NCBI RefSeq assembly: GCF_001695625.1
Contig: NZ_MBPN01000018.1
Coordinates: 1-64,000 of the forward strand
Direction: 5' to 3'
Source of the DNA: Pseudomonas defluvii
GTDB lineage: Bacteria; Pseudomonadota; Gammaproteobacteria; Pseudomonadales; Pseudomonadaceae
Length of the DNA: 64,000 nucleotides
The notes below the pieces were generated by a model. That model ran no database searches. It worked only from the letters and a program-made list of their open reading frames with translations, and was not told the origin of the DNA. Of the stretch, positions 9,263-18,568 are shown piece by piece. The position numbers and the translations under genes are program-made. Each line of letters begins with the position of its first letter. The stretch's first letter is position 1.

Positions 9263-9475
9263 GGTTGAGGCCTTGTTGAAAATGGCACGCCAAATGACAG
9301 GCCATAATGCCGAAAACTTCAGGAATGCACCATGGCAGGATGCTTTGATTCATTGGCAGTGCGGGCATCATGAGCCTGTGATTGCTCTTTACGGTGAGCC
9401 GAGTTCCTGTGATGGCATGCCCATCACGTCGGCTGTGATAAAATTTTCCGTTCTACCAGAACAGTGAGCTCGAAG

Positions 9476-11284
9476 ATGGCTGAAACACCGCGAGAGGCGG
9501 AGCAGGGCTCCAGTCTGAAAATTTACTTTCGGCTGCTGAGCTATGTGAAGCCTTATATAGGCATTTTCCTGCTGAGCATTGTTGGCTTTGTGATCTTTGC
9601 CTCGACCCAGCCGATGCTGGCGGGCATTCTCAAATACTTCGTCGACGGCTTGAGCAACCCCGAAGCGGTGTTGTTCCCCAATGTGCCGTACCTGCGCGAC
9701 ATGCAGTTGCTCCAGGCGGTGCCCTTGCTGATCGTGGCCATTGCCGCGTGGCAGGGGCTCGGCTCCTTCCTGGGTAACTACTTTCTGGCCAAGGTTTCCC
9801 TTGGCCTGGTGCATGACCTGCGGGTTGAGCTGTTCAACAATCTGCTGGTTCTGCCCAATCGCTACTTCGACAGCCACAACTCCGGCCATCTGATCTCGCG
9901 GATTACCTTCAACGTGACCATGGTCACGGGGGCGGCGACCGATGCGATCAAGGTGGTGATTCGCGAAGGCCTGACCGTTGTTTTCCTGTTCATCTACCTG
10001 TTGTGGATGAACTGGAAGCTGACGCTGGTCATGCTGGCGATCCTGCCGCTTATTGCAGTCATGGTCGGTACCGCCAGCAAGAAATTCCGCAAGCAGAGCA
10101 AGAAAATCCAGGTGGCCATGGGGGATGTGACCCATGTCGCTTCGGAAACCATTCAAGGCTATCGCGTGGTGCGCAGTTTTGGGGGTGAACGCTATGAGCA
10201 GGAGCGGTTTGCCAACGCCAGTCAGAGCAACACCAACAAACAGCTGCGGATGACCAAGACTGGTGCGATCTATACACCAATGCTGCAATTGGTGATCTAT
10301 TCGGCCATGGCCGTGCTGATGTTCCTGGTGCTGTTCTTGCGCGGAGATGCTTCTGCCGGTGATCTGGTGGCTTACATTACTGCCGCGGGCTTGTTGCCCA
10401 AGCCGATTCGCCAGTTGTCGGAAGTCAGCTCGACCATCCAGAAGGGTGTGGCCGGGGCCGAGAGTATTTTCGAGCAGTTGGATGTTGAGCCCGAGTGTGA
10501 CACTGGGACGGTGGAGCGTGAGCGCGTCAGCGGTCGCCTTGAAGTGCGCAACCTGAGCTTTACCTACCCGGGCACCGAGCGTCAGGTGCTCAATGACATC
10601 AGTTTCAGTGCCGAGCCCGGTCAGATGATCGCACTGGTGGGGCGTTCCGGCAGCGGCAAGTCGACCCTCGCCAGCCTGCTTCCGCGGTTCTACAACCACG
10701 AGCAGGGCCAGATCCTGCTGGACGGCGTGGAAATCGAGGAGTATCGCCTGCGTAACCTGCGTCGGCACATTGCCCAGGTCACCCAGCACGTCACCTTGTT
10801 CAACGATACTGTGGCCAACAACATCGCCTATGGCGACCTGGCCGGAGCACCGCGTGAGCAGATCGAAGCAGCGGCTGCCGACGCCTATGCCAAGGACTTC
10901 ATCGAGCAGTTGCCGCATGGTTTCGACACCGAGGTTGGTGAGAACGGCGTGCTGTTGTCCGGTGGCCAGCGTCAGCGCCTGGCAATTGCTCGGGCATTGC
11001 TCAAAAATGCCCCGCTGTTGATTCTTGACGAGGCAACCTCGGCGCTGGATACCGAGTCGGAGCGGCACATTCAGGCTGCGCTGGATCAGGTCATGAAAGG
11101 CCGAACGACCCTGGTGATCGCCCACCGACTGTCGACCATCGAAAAGGCCAACCTGATTCTCGTGATGGATCAGGGACGTATCGTCGAGCGCGGTACACAC
11201 AGCCAGTTGATCGCGGAGAACGGCTATTACGCCCGCCTGCATGCGATGGGGCTGGACGAGCCAAGCAAGGCCGACATCACTTGA
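9476..11284 (+). CDS. msbA: Lipid A export ATP-binding/permease protein MsbA
   Basis: A 602-residue ABC half-transporter that flips lipid A-core across the inner membrane as a homodimer. The N-terminal half has about six membrane helices (for example SYVKPYIGIFLLSIVGFVIF). The ATPase domain has the Walker A motif GRSGSGKST (near 391-399), the signature LSGGQRQRLAIARAL, Walker B LLILDEATSALD and the switch His in VIAHRLST. ATG 9476 is chosen; a GTG at 9464 is in frame but has no ribosome site. It is preceded by an A+T-rich stretch and followed by hldE, as usual in Pseudomonas. Confidence 0.95.
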   Translation: MAETPREAEQGSSLKIYFRLLSYVKPYIGIFLLSIVGFVIFASTQPMLAGILKYFVDGLSNPEAVLFPNVPYLRDMQLLQAVPLLIVAIAAWQGLGSFLGNYFLAKVSLGLVHDLRVELFNNLLVLPNRYFDSHNSGHLISRITFNVTMVTGAATDAIKVVIREGLTVVFLFIYLLWMNWKLTLVMLAILPLIAVMVGTASKKFRKQSKKIQVAMGDVTHVASETIQGYRVVRSFGGERYEQERFANASQSNTNKQLRMTKTGAIYTPMLQLVIYSAMAVLMFLVLFLRGDASAGDLVAYITAAGLLPKPIRQLSEVSSTIQKGVAGAESIFEQLDVEPECDTGTVERERVSGRLEVRNLSFTYPGTERQVLNDISFSAEPGQMIALVGRSGSGKSTLASLLPRFYNHEQGQILLDGVEIEEYRLRNLRRHIAQVTQHVTLFNDTVANNIAYGDLAGAPREQIEAAAADAYAKDFIEQLPHGFDTEVGENGVLLSGGQRQRLAIARALLKNAPLLILDEATSALDTESERHIQAALDQVMKGRTTLVIAHRLSTIEKANLILVMDQGRIVERGTHSQLIAENGYYARLHAMGLDEPSKADIT

Positions 11285-11417
11285 TGCATGAATGCCGGGG
11301 CCTGCTGTGCCCCGGCTGCCAATCGGCGTGTGAGCGCCCGCGTGTACAGCGGCAATCAAGCCTCTGTTTCGCCTGTGCTAATATTCCGCCCCTGTTCATT
11401 TTGTATATGGGTTACCC

Positions 11418-12839
11418 ATGAAGTTGTCCATGCCGCGTTTCGATCAAGCCCCGGTATTGGTGGTCGGCGATGTCATGCTCGACCGCTACTGGCATGGCGG
11501 CACCTCACGTATTTCGCCTGAGGCCCCGGTGCCGGTGGTCAAGGTCGAACAGATCGAGGACCGCCCGGGCGGTGCAGCGAACGTTGCCTTGAACATTGCT
11601 GCGCTGGGTGCGCCGGCGTTGCTGATCGGCGTTACCGGCCAGGACGAAGCGGCCGACAGCTTGACCAATAGCCTGAAGGCGGCCGGTGTCCGTTCGATCT
11701 TCCAGCGTATTGCCCATCAGCCGACCATCGTCAAATTGCGGGTGATGAGTCGTCACCAGCAGTTGCTGCGTATCGACTTTGAAGAACCTTTTGCCACCGA
11801 CCCGTTGTCGCTCGGTGCCGAAGTCGATGCCTTGCTGGACGGCGTCAAGGTGCTGGTGTTGTCGGACTACGGCAAGGGTGCCTTGAAGAACCATCAAAGC
11901 CTGATCCAGGCCGCCCGTGCCAAAGGTATTCCGGTGTTGGCTGATCCCAAGGGCAAGGATTTCTCCATCTACCGTGGTGCCAGCCTGATCACGCCTAACC
12001 TGAGCGAGTTCGAGGCCATCGTTGGACGTTGCGCTGACGAGACCGAGTTGGTCGCCAAGGGCAGTCAGTTGATGCGCGAACTTGAATTGGGTGCGTTGCT
12101 GGTGACTCGTGGCGAGCATGGCATGACCCTGCTGCGTCCAGAGCAACCGGCCTTGCACTTGCCTGCGCGTGCGCGTGAAGTCTTCGACGTCACCGGTGCT
12201 GGCGATACGGTCATTTCCACCCTGGCGGCGGCCATCGCGGCCGGAGAAGCACTTCCGCAGGCAGTGGGCCTGGCTAACCTGGCCGCCAGTATCGTGGTGG
12301 GCAAGCTCGGTACTGCAGCCATCAGTGCACCGGAGCTGCGCCGCGCCATTCAGCGCGAGGAAGGTTCCGAACGCGGCGTGTTGGGCTTGGAGCAGTTGCT
12401 GCTGGCCATCGATGATGCCCGGGCGCACAACGAGAAAATCGTGTTCACCAACGGCTGTTTCGACATCCTGCACGCGGGCCACGTGACCTACCTGGAGCAG
12501 GCGCGTGCCCAGGGTGATCGACTGATCGTGGCGGTAAACGATGATGCATCGGTCAGCCGCCTGAAAGGGCCAGGTCGCCCGATCAACAGCGTGGACCGGC
12601 GGATGGCGGTGCTGGCAGGCCTGGGTGCTGTCGACTGGGTCATCAGCTTCCCTGAAGCGACCCCGGAGAACCTGCTCAGCCAGCTCAAGCCGGACGTGCT
12701 GGTCAAAGGTGGCGACTATGGTATTGACCAGGTGGTCGGCGCCGAGATCGTCAGAGCCTATGGCGGAACCGTGAAGGTGTTGGGGCTGGTGGAAAACAGC
12801 TCGACCACAGCGATCGTCGAGAAGATCCGCAAAAACTGA
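11418..12839 (+). CDS. hldE: Bifunctional D-glycero-beta-D-manno-heptose-7-phosphate kinase/1-phosphate adenylyltransferase HldE
   Basis: A 473-residue fusion enzyme of ADP-heptose synthesis for the LPS inner core. Residues 1 to about 320 form a ribokinase-type kinase: [14 protein letters not shown] near the start, and the catalytic loop [16 protein letters not shown]. From about residue 340 there is a nucleotidyltransferase domain with [20 protein letters not shown], containing the HxGH motif. Full length and both active sites are intact. A 133-base gap separates it from msbA, so it may have its own promoter. Confidence 0.96.
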   Translation: MKLSMPRFDQAPVLVVGDVMLDRYWHGGTSRISPEAPVPVVKVEQIEDRPGGAANVALNIAALGAPALLIGVTGQDEAADSLTNSLKAAGVRSIFQRIAHQPTIVKLRVMSRHQQLLRIDFEEPFATDPLSLGAEVDALLDGVKVLVLSDYGKGALKNHQSLIQAARAKGIPVLADPKGKDFSIYRGASLITPNLSEFEAIVGRCADETELVAKGSQLMRELELGALLVTRGEHGMTLLRPEQPALHLPARAREVFDVTGAGDTVISTLAAAIAAGEALPQAVGLANLAASIVVGKLGTAAISAPELRRAIQREEGSERGVLGLEQLLLAIDDARAHNEKIVFTNGCFDILHAGHVTYLEQARAQGDRLIVAVNDDASVSRLKGPGRPINSVDRRMAVLAGLGAVDWVISFPEATPENLLSQLKPDVLVKGGDYGIDQVVGAEIVRAYGGTVKVLGLVENSSTTAIVEKIRKN

Positions 12840-12845
12840 CCCGAA

Positions 12846-12870
12846 CAGCCTGCGCTACTTGTGCAGGCTG
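12846..12870. terminator. Hairpin between the convergent hldE and 12855 genes
   Basis: An 8-bp inverted repeat (CAGCCTGC at 12846-12853, GCAGGCTG at 12863-12870) lies right after the hldE stop and runs into the end of the convergent gene. There is no T-run, so its role as a terminator is tentative. Confidence 0.45.
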
Positions 12871-13817
12871 CCACGGGCCATCTGCAGCAGTTGCCTGGCC
12901 TTGCCCGTCAGGCGACTCAGCCCGGACTCGCTGCGGGCCGGGCTCAGGCCTTCCTGCCTGAGCCAGTCCTTCCAGCGAATACGCTCTTCCTTGACGACCC
13001 AGCCGTCCTGCCGGGCAAAACTCTCAGCCAGATACACGCCGCGGGTGCTGGCCGGGTTCAGACGATCCTTCTTCAGCGTGTAGAGCTCAGCCAGCGGTCG
13101 CCCGTCTTCGAGTGGCATCAGGTAAAGGTCGGGCCGGCTGCGATTCAGCCGAGCGACCAGTTGGTCACCTTCTAGGCGTTCGTCGACGTGGAACAGGCTC
13201 AGCGACCTCGCTTCCTTGGGTACCTGAAGGCGCAGGTCATAGACCAGTTGTAGCGACGCCGTGGGTAGATGCACATAGGCCCGTGGCCGTTCCAACAGTT
13301 GCAGGTTGGCGCAGTGTACGGGCTGTGCGGCACCTGAAAGTGGCGTCACGACAAAGGGCAGGGTGTCACGGTAGTGCAGGGCTTCAGCATAGGGCGCCGG
13401 TAACCAGGTTTCGTTGAAGCGTCCACTCAGCCACCCCTCGGGCGTCTCCAGCAGGCATTCCTCGGCCACTTCCTGTATCGCAGTGTGCAGCGGCAGGTTC
13501 AGTTCCTGAGCGGGGACATAACCGGAGATCAGCTTGAGCACGACATCGCCCCGGTCCTGGCGGCGCTGGCGCACCAGTACCCAATAGTCGCGGTTCTGCC
13601 ATTGCAGCGTCAGTCGCACCGACACCCCGAGGTTGGCCAGCTCGGCCACGAAGTGTTGGTGATCGCCCAACTGGATGGGTTTGCGCCGCTGCAGGGTCTG
13701 GGCAAAATTCAGCGGTTTGCCGATGCTCTGGTAGCTCAGCCCTTCCGGGCTGGCTTCGACATGGAGCGGCAGTGTCTTGAAGTTGCTGGGGTTCTTGCGG
13801 ATCAGCGTTCGCGGCAT
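12855..13817 (-). CDS. Conserved Pseudomonas protein with a degenerate Nudix-like box
   Basis: A 320-residue cytoplasmic protein of unknown function. Homologues are often labelled metal ABC transporter ATPase, but there is no Walker A, Walker B or ABC signature here, so that name is not supported. Residues 99-122 read as a Nudix-like box: Gly99, five residues, Glu105, nine residues, then QEVAEEC at 115-121. The family pattern is G-x5-E-x7-REUxEExGU; here the Arg is Gln and the spacing is two longer. Some non-hydrolysing Nudix folds show such drift. It is convergent with hldE and 40 bases upstream of the aldo/keto reductase, in the same direction. Confidence 0.6.
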   Translation of the reverse strand: MPRTLIRKNPSNFKTLPLHVEASPEGLSYQSIGKPLNFAQTLQRRKPIQLGDHQHFVAELANLGVSVRLTLQWQNRDYWVLVRQRRQDRGDVVLKLISGYVPAQELNLPLHTAIQEVAEECLLETPEGWLSGRFNETWLPAPYAEALHYRDTLPFVVTPLSGAAQPVHCANLQLLERPRAYVHLPTASLQLVYDLRLQVPKEARSLSLFHVDERLEGDQLVARLNRSRPDLYLMPLEDGRPLAELYTLKKDRLNPASTRGVYLAESFARQDGWVVKEERIRWKDWLRQEGLSPARSESGLSRLTGKARQLLQMARGSLHK

Positions 13818-13857
13818 GTCGGCTCCTTCTTGCGTTGGGGTCGGCCGCGACGGCGGC

Positions 13858-14670
13858 TCAGCGCTTGCTTAATACCTGGGCAACGGTGGCCACGTTATGG
13901 GCCAGGTGTACGGGGTTGATGGTGCCGACAATAGCACTGCTAACGCCGGGATGGGCAAACAGTAGCTCAAAGCTGGCACGCACGGGATCTTCGTCCGCGT
14001 GCAGGCAGACATGGCCGCTGGCCAGTGCCTTCTTCACCAGAATGGCTTTACCGTGCGCGGCGGCATAGTCCAGTACCGGTCGTTCGCCCTGCTCGTTGAG
14101 ATTGTAGGTGACCATGGCGCAATCGCCTTGTTCCAGAGCCTTCAAACCACCGGCGACGGTTTTTCCGGAGAGGCCAAAGCCGCGAATCTTGCCTTCCTGC
14201 TTGAGCTGCGCGAGGGCTTCGTAAACGCCTTCCTGCTCAAGGATACGCAGATCGTTGCCGTCAGAGTGCACCAGTACCAGGTCGATACAGTCGGTTTCCA
14301 GGCGCGTCAGGCTGCGCTCGACCGAGAGGCGGGTATGGGCCGCGCTGAAGTTGAAGCTCGAAAGGCCGTTGTCGAACTCTTCGCCCACTTTGCTGACGAT
14401 CACCCATTCATGTCGCTGGCCACGCAGCAACGGGCCAAGGCGTTCTTCGCTGCGGCCATAGGCGGGCGCAGTGTCGATCAGGTTGATGCCCAGGTCGCGG
14501 GCCTGGTCGAGCAACTGACGGGCTTCACGGTCATCCGGGATCGTGAAGCCGTTGGGGTATTTCACGCCTTGGTCGCGGCCCAGTTTGACGGTGCCTAGGC
14601 CCAGTGGCGAGACCATCAGGCCCAGGCTGCCCAGCGGGCGGTGCAGGTCATGCAGGGTGGCTTGGTTCAT
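13858..14670 (-). CDS. Aldo/keto reductase
   Basis: A 270-residue (alpha/beta)8-barrel oxidoreductase that uses NAD(P)H. The catalytic tetrad region is visible as LIDTAPAYGRSEERLG (Asp and Tyr), VIVSKVG (Lys) and LVLVHSDG (His). The C-terminal part VRASFELLFAHPGVSSAIVG matches the cofactor end of the family. The gene starts inside the end of the FAD oxidoreductase gene (4-base overlap), so the two are co-translated and may act on one substrate. The substrate cannot be told from the sequence. Confidence 0.87.
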   Translation of the reverse strand: MNQATLHDLHRPLGSLGLMVSPLGLGTVKLGRDQGVKYPNGFTIPDDREARQLLDQARDLGINLIDTAPAYGRSEERLGPLLRGQRHEWVIVSKVGEEFDNGLSSFNFSAAHTRLSVERSLTRLETDCIDLVLVHSDGNDLRILEQEGVYEALAQLKQEGKIRGFGLSGKTVAGGLKALEQGDCAMVTYNLNEQGERPVLDYAAAHGKAILVKKALASGHVCLHADEDPVRASFELLFAHPGVSSAIVGTINPVHLAHNVATVAQVLSKR

Positions 14671-15842
14671 GGCAGCAACTGCTCCCAGACAGGTGGTGCA
14701 ATGGGCGGCTTTGGCAGTTCCGGCAGTGTGCTACAGGCCCCTGGCGTAATGCCGTCGCGCGTCAGGCTGGCCATTACGCGATCGGCGAAGTCGGGGGCCA
14801 GTGCCAGTTTGGTTGGCCAGCCGACCAGCAAGCGCTGCTGCTCGGCGAGGAAGGCGTTGTCTGGGCGTACCAGTCCTGATTGTGCCGGCTCTGCCCGATC
14901 AACCCGCAGGGTTGCCCAGCGCACCTGACTGAGATCGACCCAGGGTAGCAGGCTGGCCACTTCCTTCTTCGCTGCCGCGACCTGTGCATCCGGTTCGCGT
15001 GCAACGCCGTCTGCTTCTGCAAGGTCGCCGCCCAGGTACCACACCCACTGGCCATCGGCCGCCGGGTGGGTGGTGACGGTGACGCGTGGTTTGGGGCCGC
15101 CACCGAGGCAATGGGCATAGAGGGGTTTCAGGCTTGGCCCTTTGGCCAGCACCATGTGCAGGGGGCGTGTTTGCATGGCCGGCTGGCTAAGGCCAAGTGC
15201 CGTGAGCAGTTCGGCGTTGCCGGCGCCCGCGCTCAGCACCACGCGCTGCGCACGGATCTCGCGGCCATCGACCCGCAGGCCGACCAGTTCATCGCCTTCA
15301 CGCAGCGGCTCGATCCGCTCACCGGCGAGCAGGCTGTCACCGGCCAGGGTTGCCAGGCGATCGAGCAGGCTGGGGACATCAATGACCAGTTCGGCCAGGC
15401 GATAGACTTTGCCTTTGAAGGCGCGATCCTGCAGGGCAGGTGGCAGCTGCTCGCCCTTGACCTGATCGACCCGGCCGCGCACGGCCTTGCTGGCAAAGAA
15501 ACTGGTGAGATTGCCCGCCAGGGTACCCGGGGACCACAGGTAGTGCGCTTCTGACAGCAGGCGCACGCCGGACAGGTCCAGTTCGCCGCTACCGGCCAGG
15601 GCTTCGCGCCAGCGCCGAGGCATGTCGGCAATGGCTTCCGAGGCACCGGTCAGGGCGCCGTGCAGGGCGTACTTGGCGCCGCCATGGATGATCCCCTGGG
15701 ATTTCAGGGTTTGCCCGCCACCGAGGCTGTCGCGCTCTACCAGAACCGTCGAATAGCCCTGACGACGCAGGCGCGCATTGAGCCAGAGGCCTGCGACCCC
15801 TGCGCCGACAATCAGGACGTCGGTAGAAATAACCGATGGCAT
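14667..15842 (-). CDS. FAD-dependent oxidoreductase (DAO/GlpD superfamily)
   Basis: A 391-residue flavoprotein. The N-terminal dinucleotide-binding motif is DVLIVGAGVAGLWLNARL with the ERD acidic end of the second strand, followed by GGGQTLKSQGIIHGGAKY. It resembles amino-acid or 2-hydroxyacid dehydrogenases of the DAO fold. The start is ATG 15842 with GTGAGG seven bases upstream; a TTG six bases earlier is less likely. It overlaps the aldo/keto reductase by 4 bases. The substrate is unknown. Confidence 0.85.
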   Translation of the reverse strand: MPSVISTDVLIVGAGVAGLWLNARLRRQGYSTVLVERDSLGGGQTLKSQGIIHGGAKYALHGALTGASEAIADMPRRWREALAGSGELDLSGVRLLSEAHYLWSPGTLAGNLTSFFASKAVRGRVDQVKGEQLPPALQDRAFKGKVYRLAELVIDVPSLLDRLATLAGDSLLAGERIEPLREGDELVGLRVDGREIRAQRVVLSAGAGNAELLTALGLSQPAMQTRPLHMVLAKGPSLKPLYAHCLGGGPKPRVTVTTHPAADGQWVWYLGGDLAEADGVAREPDAQVAAAKKEVASLLPWVDLSQVRWATLRVDRAEPAQSGLVRPDNAFLAEQQRLLVGWPTKLALAPDFADRVMASLTRDGITPGACSTLPELPKPPIAPPVWEQLLP

Positions 15843-15910
15843 GTACAAACCTCACAAGCTGGGACAGGAGCGCAGTATACAGCCTGTGGCGGTTTGCACC
15901 CTGCCTGGCA

Positions 15911-16243
15911 TCAATGCCCGGCGGTTTTTGAGAACACCTGAATCACCACCACGCCGCCGACAATCATCGCCATGCCCAGGATGGCGGGGGTATCGAGCTT
16001 TTGGCCATAGAGGAGCAATGCGGCGATGCTGATCAGGACGATACCCAGCCCTGACCAGATCGCATACGCGATGCCCACCGGAATGCTGCGCACGACCAGG
16101 GTCAGCATCCAGAACGCCACGGCATACCCACAGACCATCAGCAGTAGGGGCAGTGGTGTGCTCAGGCCTTTGACAGCTTTCATGGAGGCGGTGGCAATGA
16201 CTTCCGCGAAGATGGCAATAGCGAGGTAGGTGTAGGCGTTCAT
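15911..16243 (-). CDS. Small multidrug resistance (SMR) family transporter
   Basis: A 110-residue inner-membrane protein with four hydrophobic helices. The essential glutamate of the family is Glu14 in the first helix (LAIAIFAEVIATASMK). The later stretch SIPVGIAYAIWSGLGIVLIS is also typical. It acts as a dimeric proton-coupled exporter of cationic compounds (EmrE type) or of guanidinium (Gdx type). The AYAIWSGLG form fits EmrE better, but this is not decisive. It lies upstream of the FAD gene in the same direction and is divergent from the LysR gene, which could regulate it. Confidence 0.9.
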   Translation of the reverse strand: MNAYTYLAIAIFAEVIATASMKAVKGLSTPLPLLLMVCGYAVAFWMLTLVVRSIPVGIAYAIWSGLGIVLISIAALLLYGQKLDTPAILGMAMIVGGVVVIQVFSKTAGH

Positions 16244-16331
16244 GGTGGGTGTCCTCTGTAGTTGGTGGGCATTCTAGAGGATGGCCGAATGCGGTAAAGT
16301 CATTGGCTATCTGGATTGGAGATAGGTTGCG

Positions 16332-17222
16332 ATGAGCGAGCAGTGGAGTCTGGAGCAGGTGCGGCTGTTCGTGCGGGTGGCGGAGTTGCGCTCGTTTTCC
16401 GCTGTTGCCCGTGAGCAGCGCAAGGCGCAGTCGGCGATCAGCAGTGGCATTGCCTTGTTGGAAGAGGACCTGGGGGTCGTCCTGTTCGAGCGCAGTAGCG
16501 GCCGCCAACCGCGCCTGACCGAAGCAGGCGCGGCGTTGCTGGAGGACGCCCGCGAACTGTTGCGCCAATGCGAGCGCCTGGATGGCCGGGCCCTGGCGCT
16601 GATGCGCGGGCAGGAGGCGCAATTGCGTGTGGCCCAGGATGAGGCCATGCCTTATCAGCCGGTGATTGACAGCCTGGATGAACTGGCCCAGCGTTTTCCG
16701 CTGCTTGAAGTGCAGTTGGCCAGCGGGGCACAGGGGGATGTGGCGCGCAAGTTGGTTGAGCGTCGGGCAGACCTCGGGTTGCTGTTCCATCATGACCATA
16801 TGCCTGCCGCGCTGGAACGTCGGGCGTTGGGCAGCGTCGAGATGGTCACGGTGTGTGCGATCCATCACCCGTTGGCGCAACTGCCGTGGGTCAGTCGGCA
16901 GCAATTGGCGCAGCACCGTCAGTTGTTGATTACCCCTCAGGAGAGCGGCTACCCCGGTGGTGAGCCGATCAGCCCGCAGATCTGGCGTGCAGACAGTTTC
17001 TACGCCATCGCCGAGCTGCTGATGCGAGGTCTGGGATGGGCCTGGTTGCCCCGGCATGTGGTGCAGTACCCGACTTACCAGACGCAGATGGTCGAGTTGG
17101 CCAGCGAATGGACGCCGCCAGCATTGGTGGTGGAACTGGCATGGCGGCGGGATGAGCCCCTGGGGCCGGCCGCACAGTGGTTGGCTGAACGCTTCGCACT
17201 GCACTTGCGCGCCATTGGCTAG
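16332..17222 (+). CDS. LysR family transcriptional regulator
   Basis: A 296-residue regulator. The winged helix-turn-helix lies at about residues 6-65 (LEQVRLFVRVAELRSFSAVA, then SAISSGIALLEEDLGVVLF), followed by a periplasmic-binding-protein-like effector domain. ATG 16332 has GGAGATAGG just upstream. It is divergent from the SMR transporter with an 88-base gap, the usual layout of a LysR regulator and its target. The effector is unknown. Confidence 0.9.
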   Translation: MSEQWSLEQVRLFVRVAELRSFSAVAREQRKAQSAISSGIALLEEDLGVVLFERSSGRQPRLTEAGAALLEDARELLRQCERLDGRALALMRGQEAQLRVAQDEAMPYQPVIDSLDELAQRFPLLEVQLASGAQGDVARKLVERRADLGLLFHHDHMPAALERRALGSVEMVTVCAIHHPLAQLPWVSRQQLAQHRQLLITPQESGYPGGEPISPQIWRADSFYAIAELLMRGLGWAWLPRHVVQYPTYQTQMVELASEWTPPALVVELAWRRDEPLGPAAQWLAERFALHLRAIG

Positions 17223-17236
17223 TACACTGCGGCGCC

Positions 17237-18505
17237 ATGAACAGAACCCTTTATACCCTGTTGTTTCACCTGGGCCTGCCGCTGGTCGCGCTGCGCCTGT
17301 ACCTGCGCTCGCGCAAGGCGCCAGCCTATGCGAAACGTATCGGCGAGCGCTTTGCCAAGGGCCTTGCACCGATGCAGACCGGCGGCATCTGGGTGCATGC
17401 CGTGTCGGTGGGCGAAAGTATTGCTGCGGCGCCGATGGTGCGGGCCTTGCTCAAACGTTATCCACAGCTGCCCATCACCATCACGTGCATGACCCCGACC
17501 GGCTCCGAGCGGGTCAGGGCTATGTTTGCCGATGAGCCGCGCGTTCAGCACTGCTACCTGCCGTACGATCTGCCCTGGGCGGCGGCACGTTTTCTGGATC
17601 ACGTACAGCCGCGGCTGGCGGTGATCATGGAAACCGAGCTCTGGCCCAACCACATCAACCAGTGCGCCAAACGAGGTATACCGGTGGCTTTGGCCAATGC
17701 CCGGTTGTCTGAGCGCTCTGCGCGTGGCTACGGGCGATTTGCCAGGCTGACCCAGCCGATGTTGGCGCAGATGAGCCTGATTGCAGTTCAGACCGAGGCC
17801 GAGGCCGAGCGTTTCCGTCAGTTGGGCGCCCGTCCCGAATGTGTTGAGGTTACCGGGTCGATCAAGTTCGACCTGAGCATCGATCCTCAGCTGTTGGTCC
17901 GTGCCGGTCAGTTACGTGCCCAGTGGCAAGCGGATCGGCGCCCAGTATGGATCGCGGCGAGTACCCATGAGGGCGAAGACGCGATCATTCTGCAGGCGCA
18001 CCGGCAACTGCTGGAACACCACGCCGACGCCTTGCTGATTCTCGTGCCGCGTCACCCTGAGCGATTCAACGCTGTGTTCGAACTCTGTCAGCAGCAGTGT
18101 GTGACACAGCGCCGCTCCAGTGGCGAAGCGGTCACTGAGCAAACCCAGGTACTGCTCGGTGACACCATGGGCGAGTTGCTGTTCCTGTATGCGTTGGCAG
18201 ACATTGCCTTCGTCGGCGGTAGCCTGGTCGCCAATGGTGGGCATAACGTCCTGGAACCGGCGGCCTTGTCCAAGCCGGTGCTCAGTGGGCCGCACCTGTT
18301 CAACTTTCTGGAAATCGCAGCGATGTTGCGTGAAGCGGGGGCTTTGCAGGAAGTGGACGACGCGCAAGGCCTGGCTGCACAGGTGCGCCGCTTGATTGAA
18401 TTGCCAATCGACGCTCGGCGCATGGGTGATGCCGGGTTGTCAGTGATGCGCGCCAACCAGGGGGCATTGCAGCGCTTGCTGGACGGGTTGGCGCGGTTGT
18501 TCTGA
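17237..18505 (+). CDS. waaA: 3-deoxy-D-manno-octulosonic acid transferase (Kdo transferase) WaaA
   Basis: A 422-residue inner-membrane-associated GT30 glycosyltransferase that adds Kdo from CMP-Kdo to the lipid A precursor. Visible family features are the N-terminal hydrophobic anchor (LYTLLFHLGLPLVALRLYL), GGIWVHAVSVGESIAA, METELWPN, GSIKFDL, and the C-terminal GGSLVANGGHNVLEPAAL. Length is normal. It starts 14 bases after the LysR gene and may be co-transcribed with it. Confidence 0.95.
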   Translation: MNRTLYTLLFHLGLPLVALRLYLRSRKAPAYAKRIGERFAKGLAPMQTGGIWVHAVSVGESIAAAPMVRALLKRYPQLPITITCMTPTGSERVRAMFADEPRVQHCYLPYDLPWAAARFLDHVQPRLAVIMETELWPNHINQCAKRGIPVALANARLSERSARGYGRFARLTQPMLAQMSLIAVQTEAEAERFRQLGARPECVEVTGSIKFDLSIDPQLLVRAGQLRAQWQADRRPVWIAASTHEGEDAIILQAHRQLLEHHADALLILVPRHPERFNAVFELCQQQCVTQRRSSGEAVTEQTQVLLGDTMGELLFLYALADIAFVGGSLVANGGHNVLEPAALSKPVLSGPHLFNFLEIAAMLREAGALQEVDDAQGLAAQVRRLIELPIDARRMGDAGLSVMRANQGALQRLLDGLARLF

Positions 18506-18510
18506 GGGTG

Positions 18511-18563
18511 TCACCGGCACGCCAGCACGGTCCATTGCGGTCCCGTGTGCGGCTTGCCGGTGA
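18511..18563. terminator. Stem-loop between convergent waaA and tolC-type genes
   Basis: Arms TCACCGGCACGCC (18511-18523) and GGCTTGCCGGTGA (18551-18563) pair with one mismatch around a partly paired loop. It sits exactly in the gap of two convergent genes and probably serves both. Confidence 0.6.
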
Positions 18564-18568
18564 TGCGG

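Noticed and set aside
9389..11359. 656-codon minus-strand frame opposite msbA
   Set aside because: Shadow of msbA with no domain of its own.
15852..17369. 505-codon minus-strand frame across the SMR gene, LysR gene and waaA start
   Set aside because: It crosses three identified genes; long only because stop codons are rare in this base composition.
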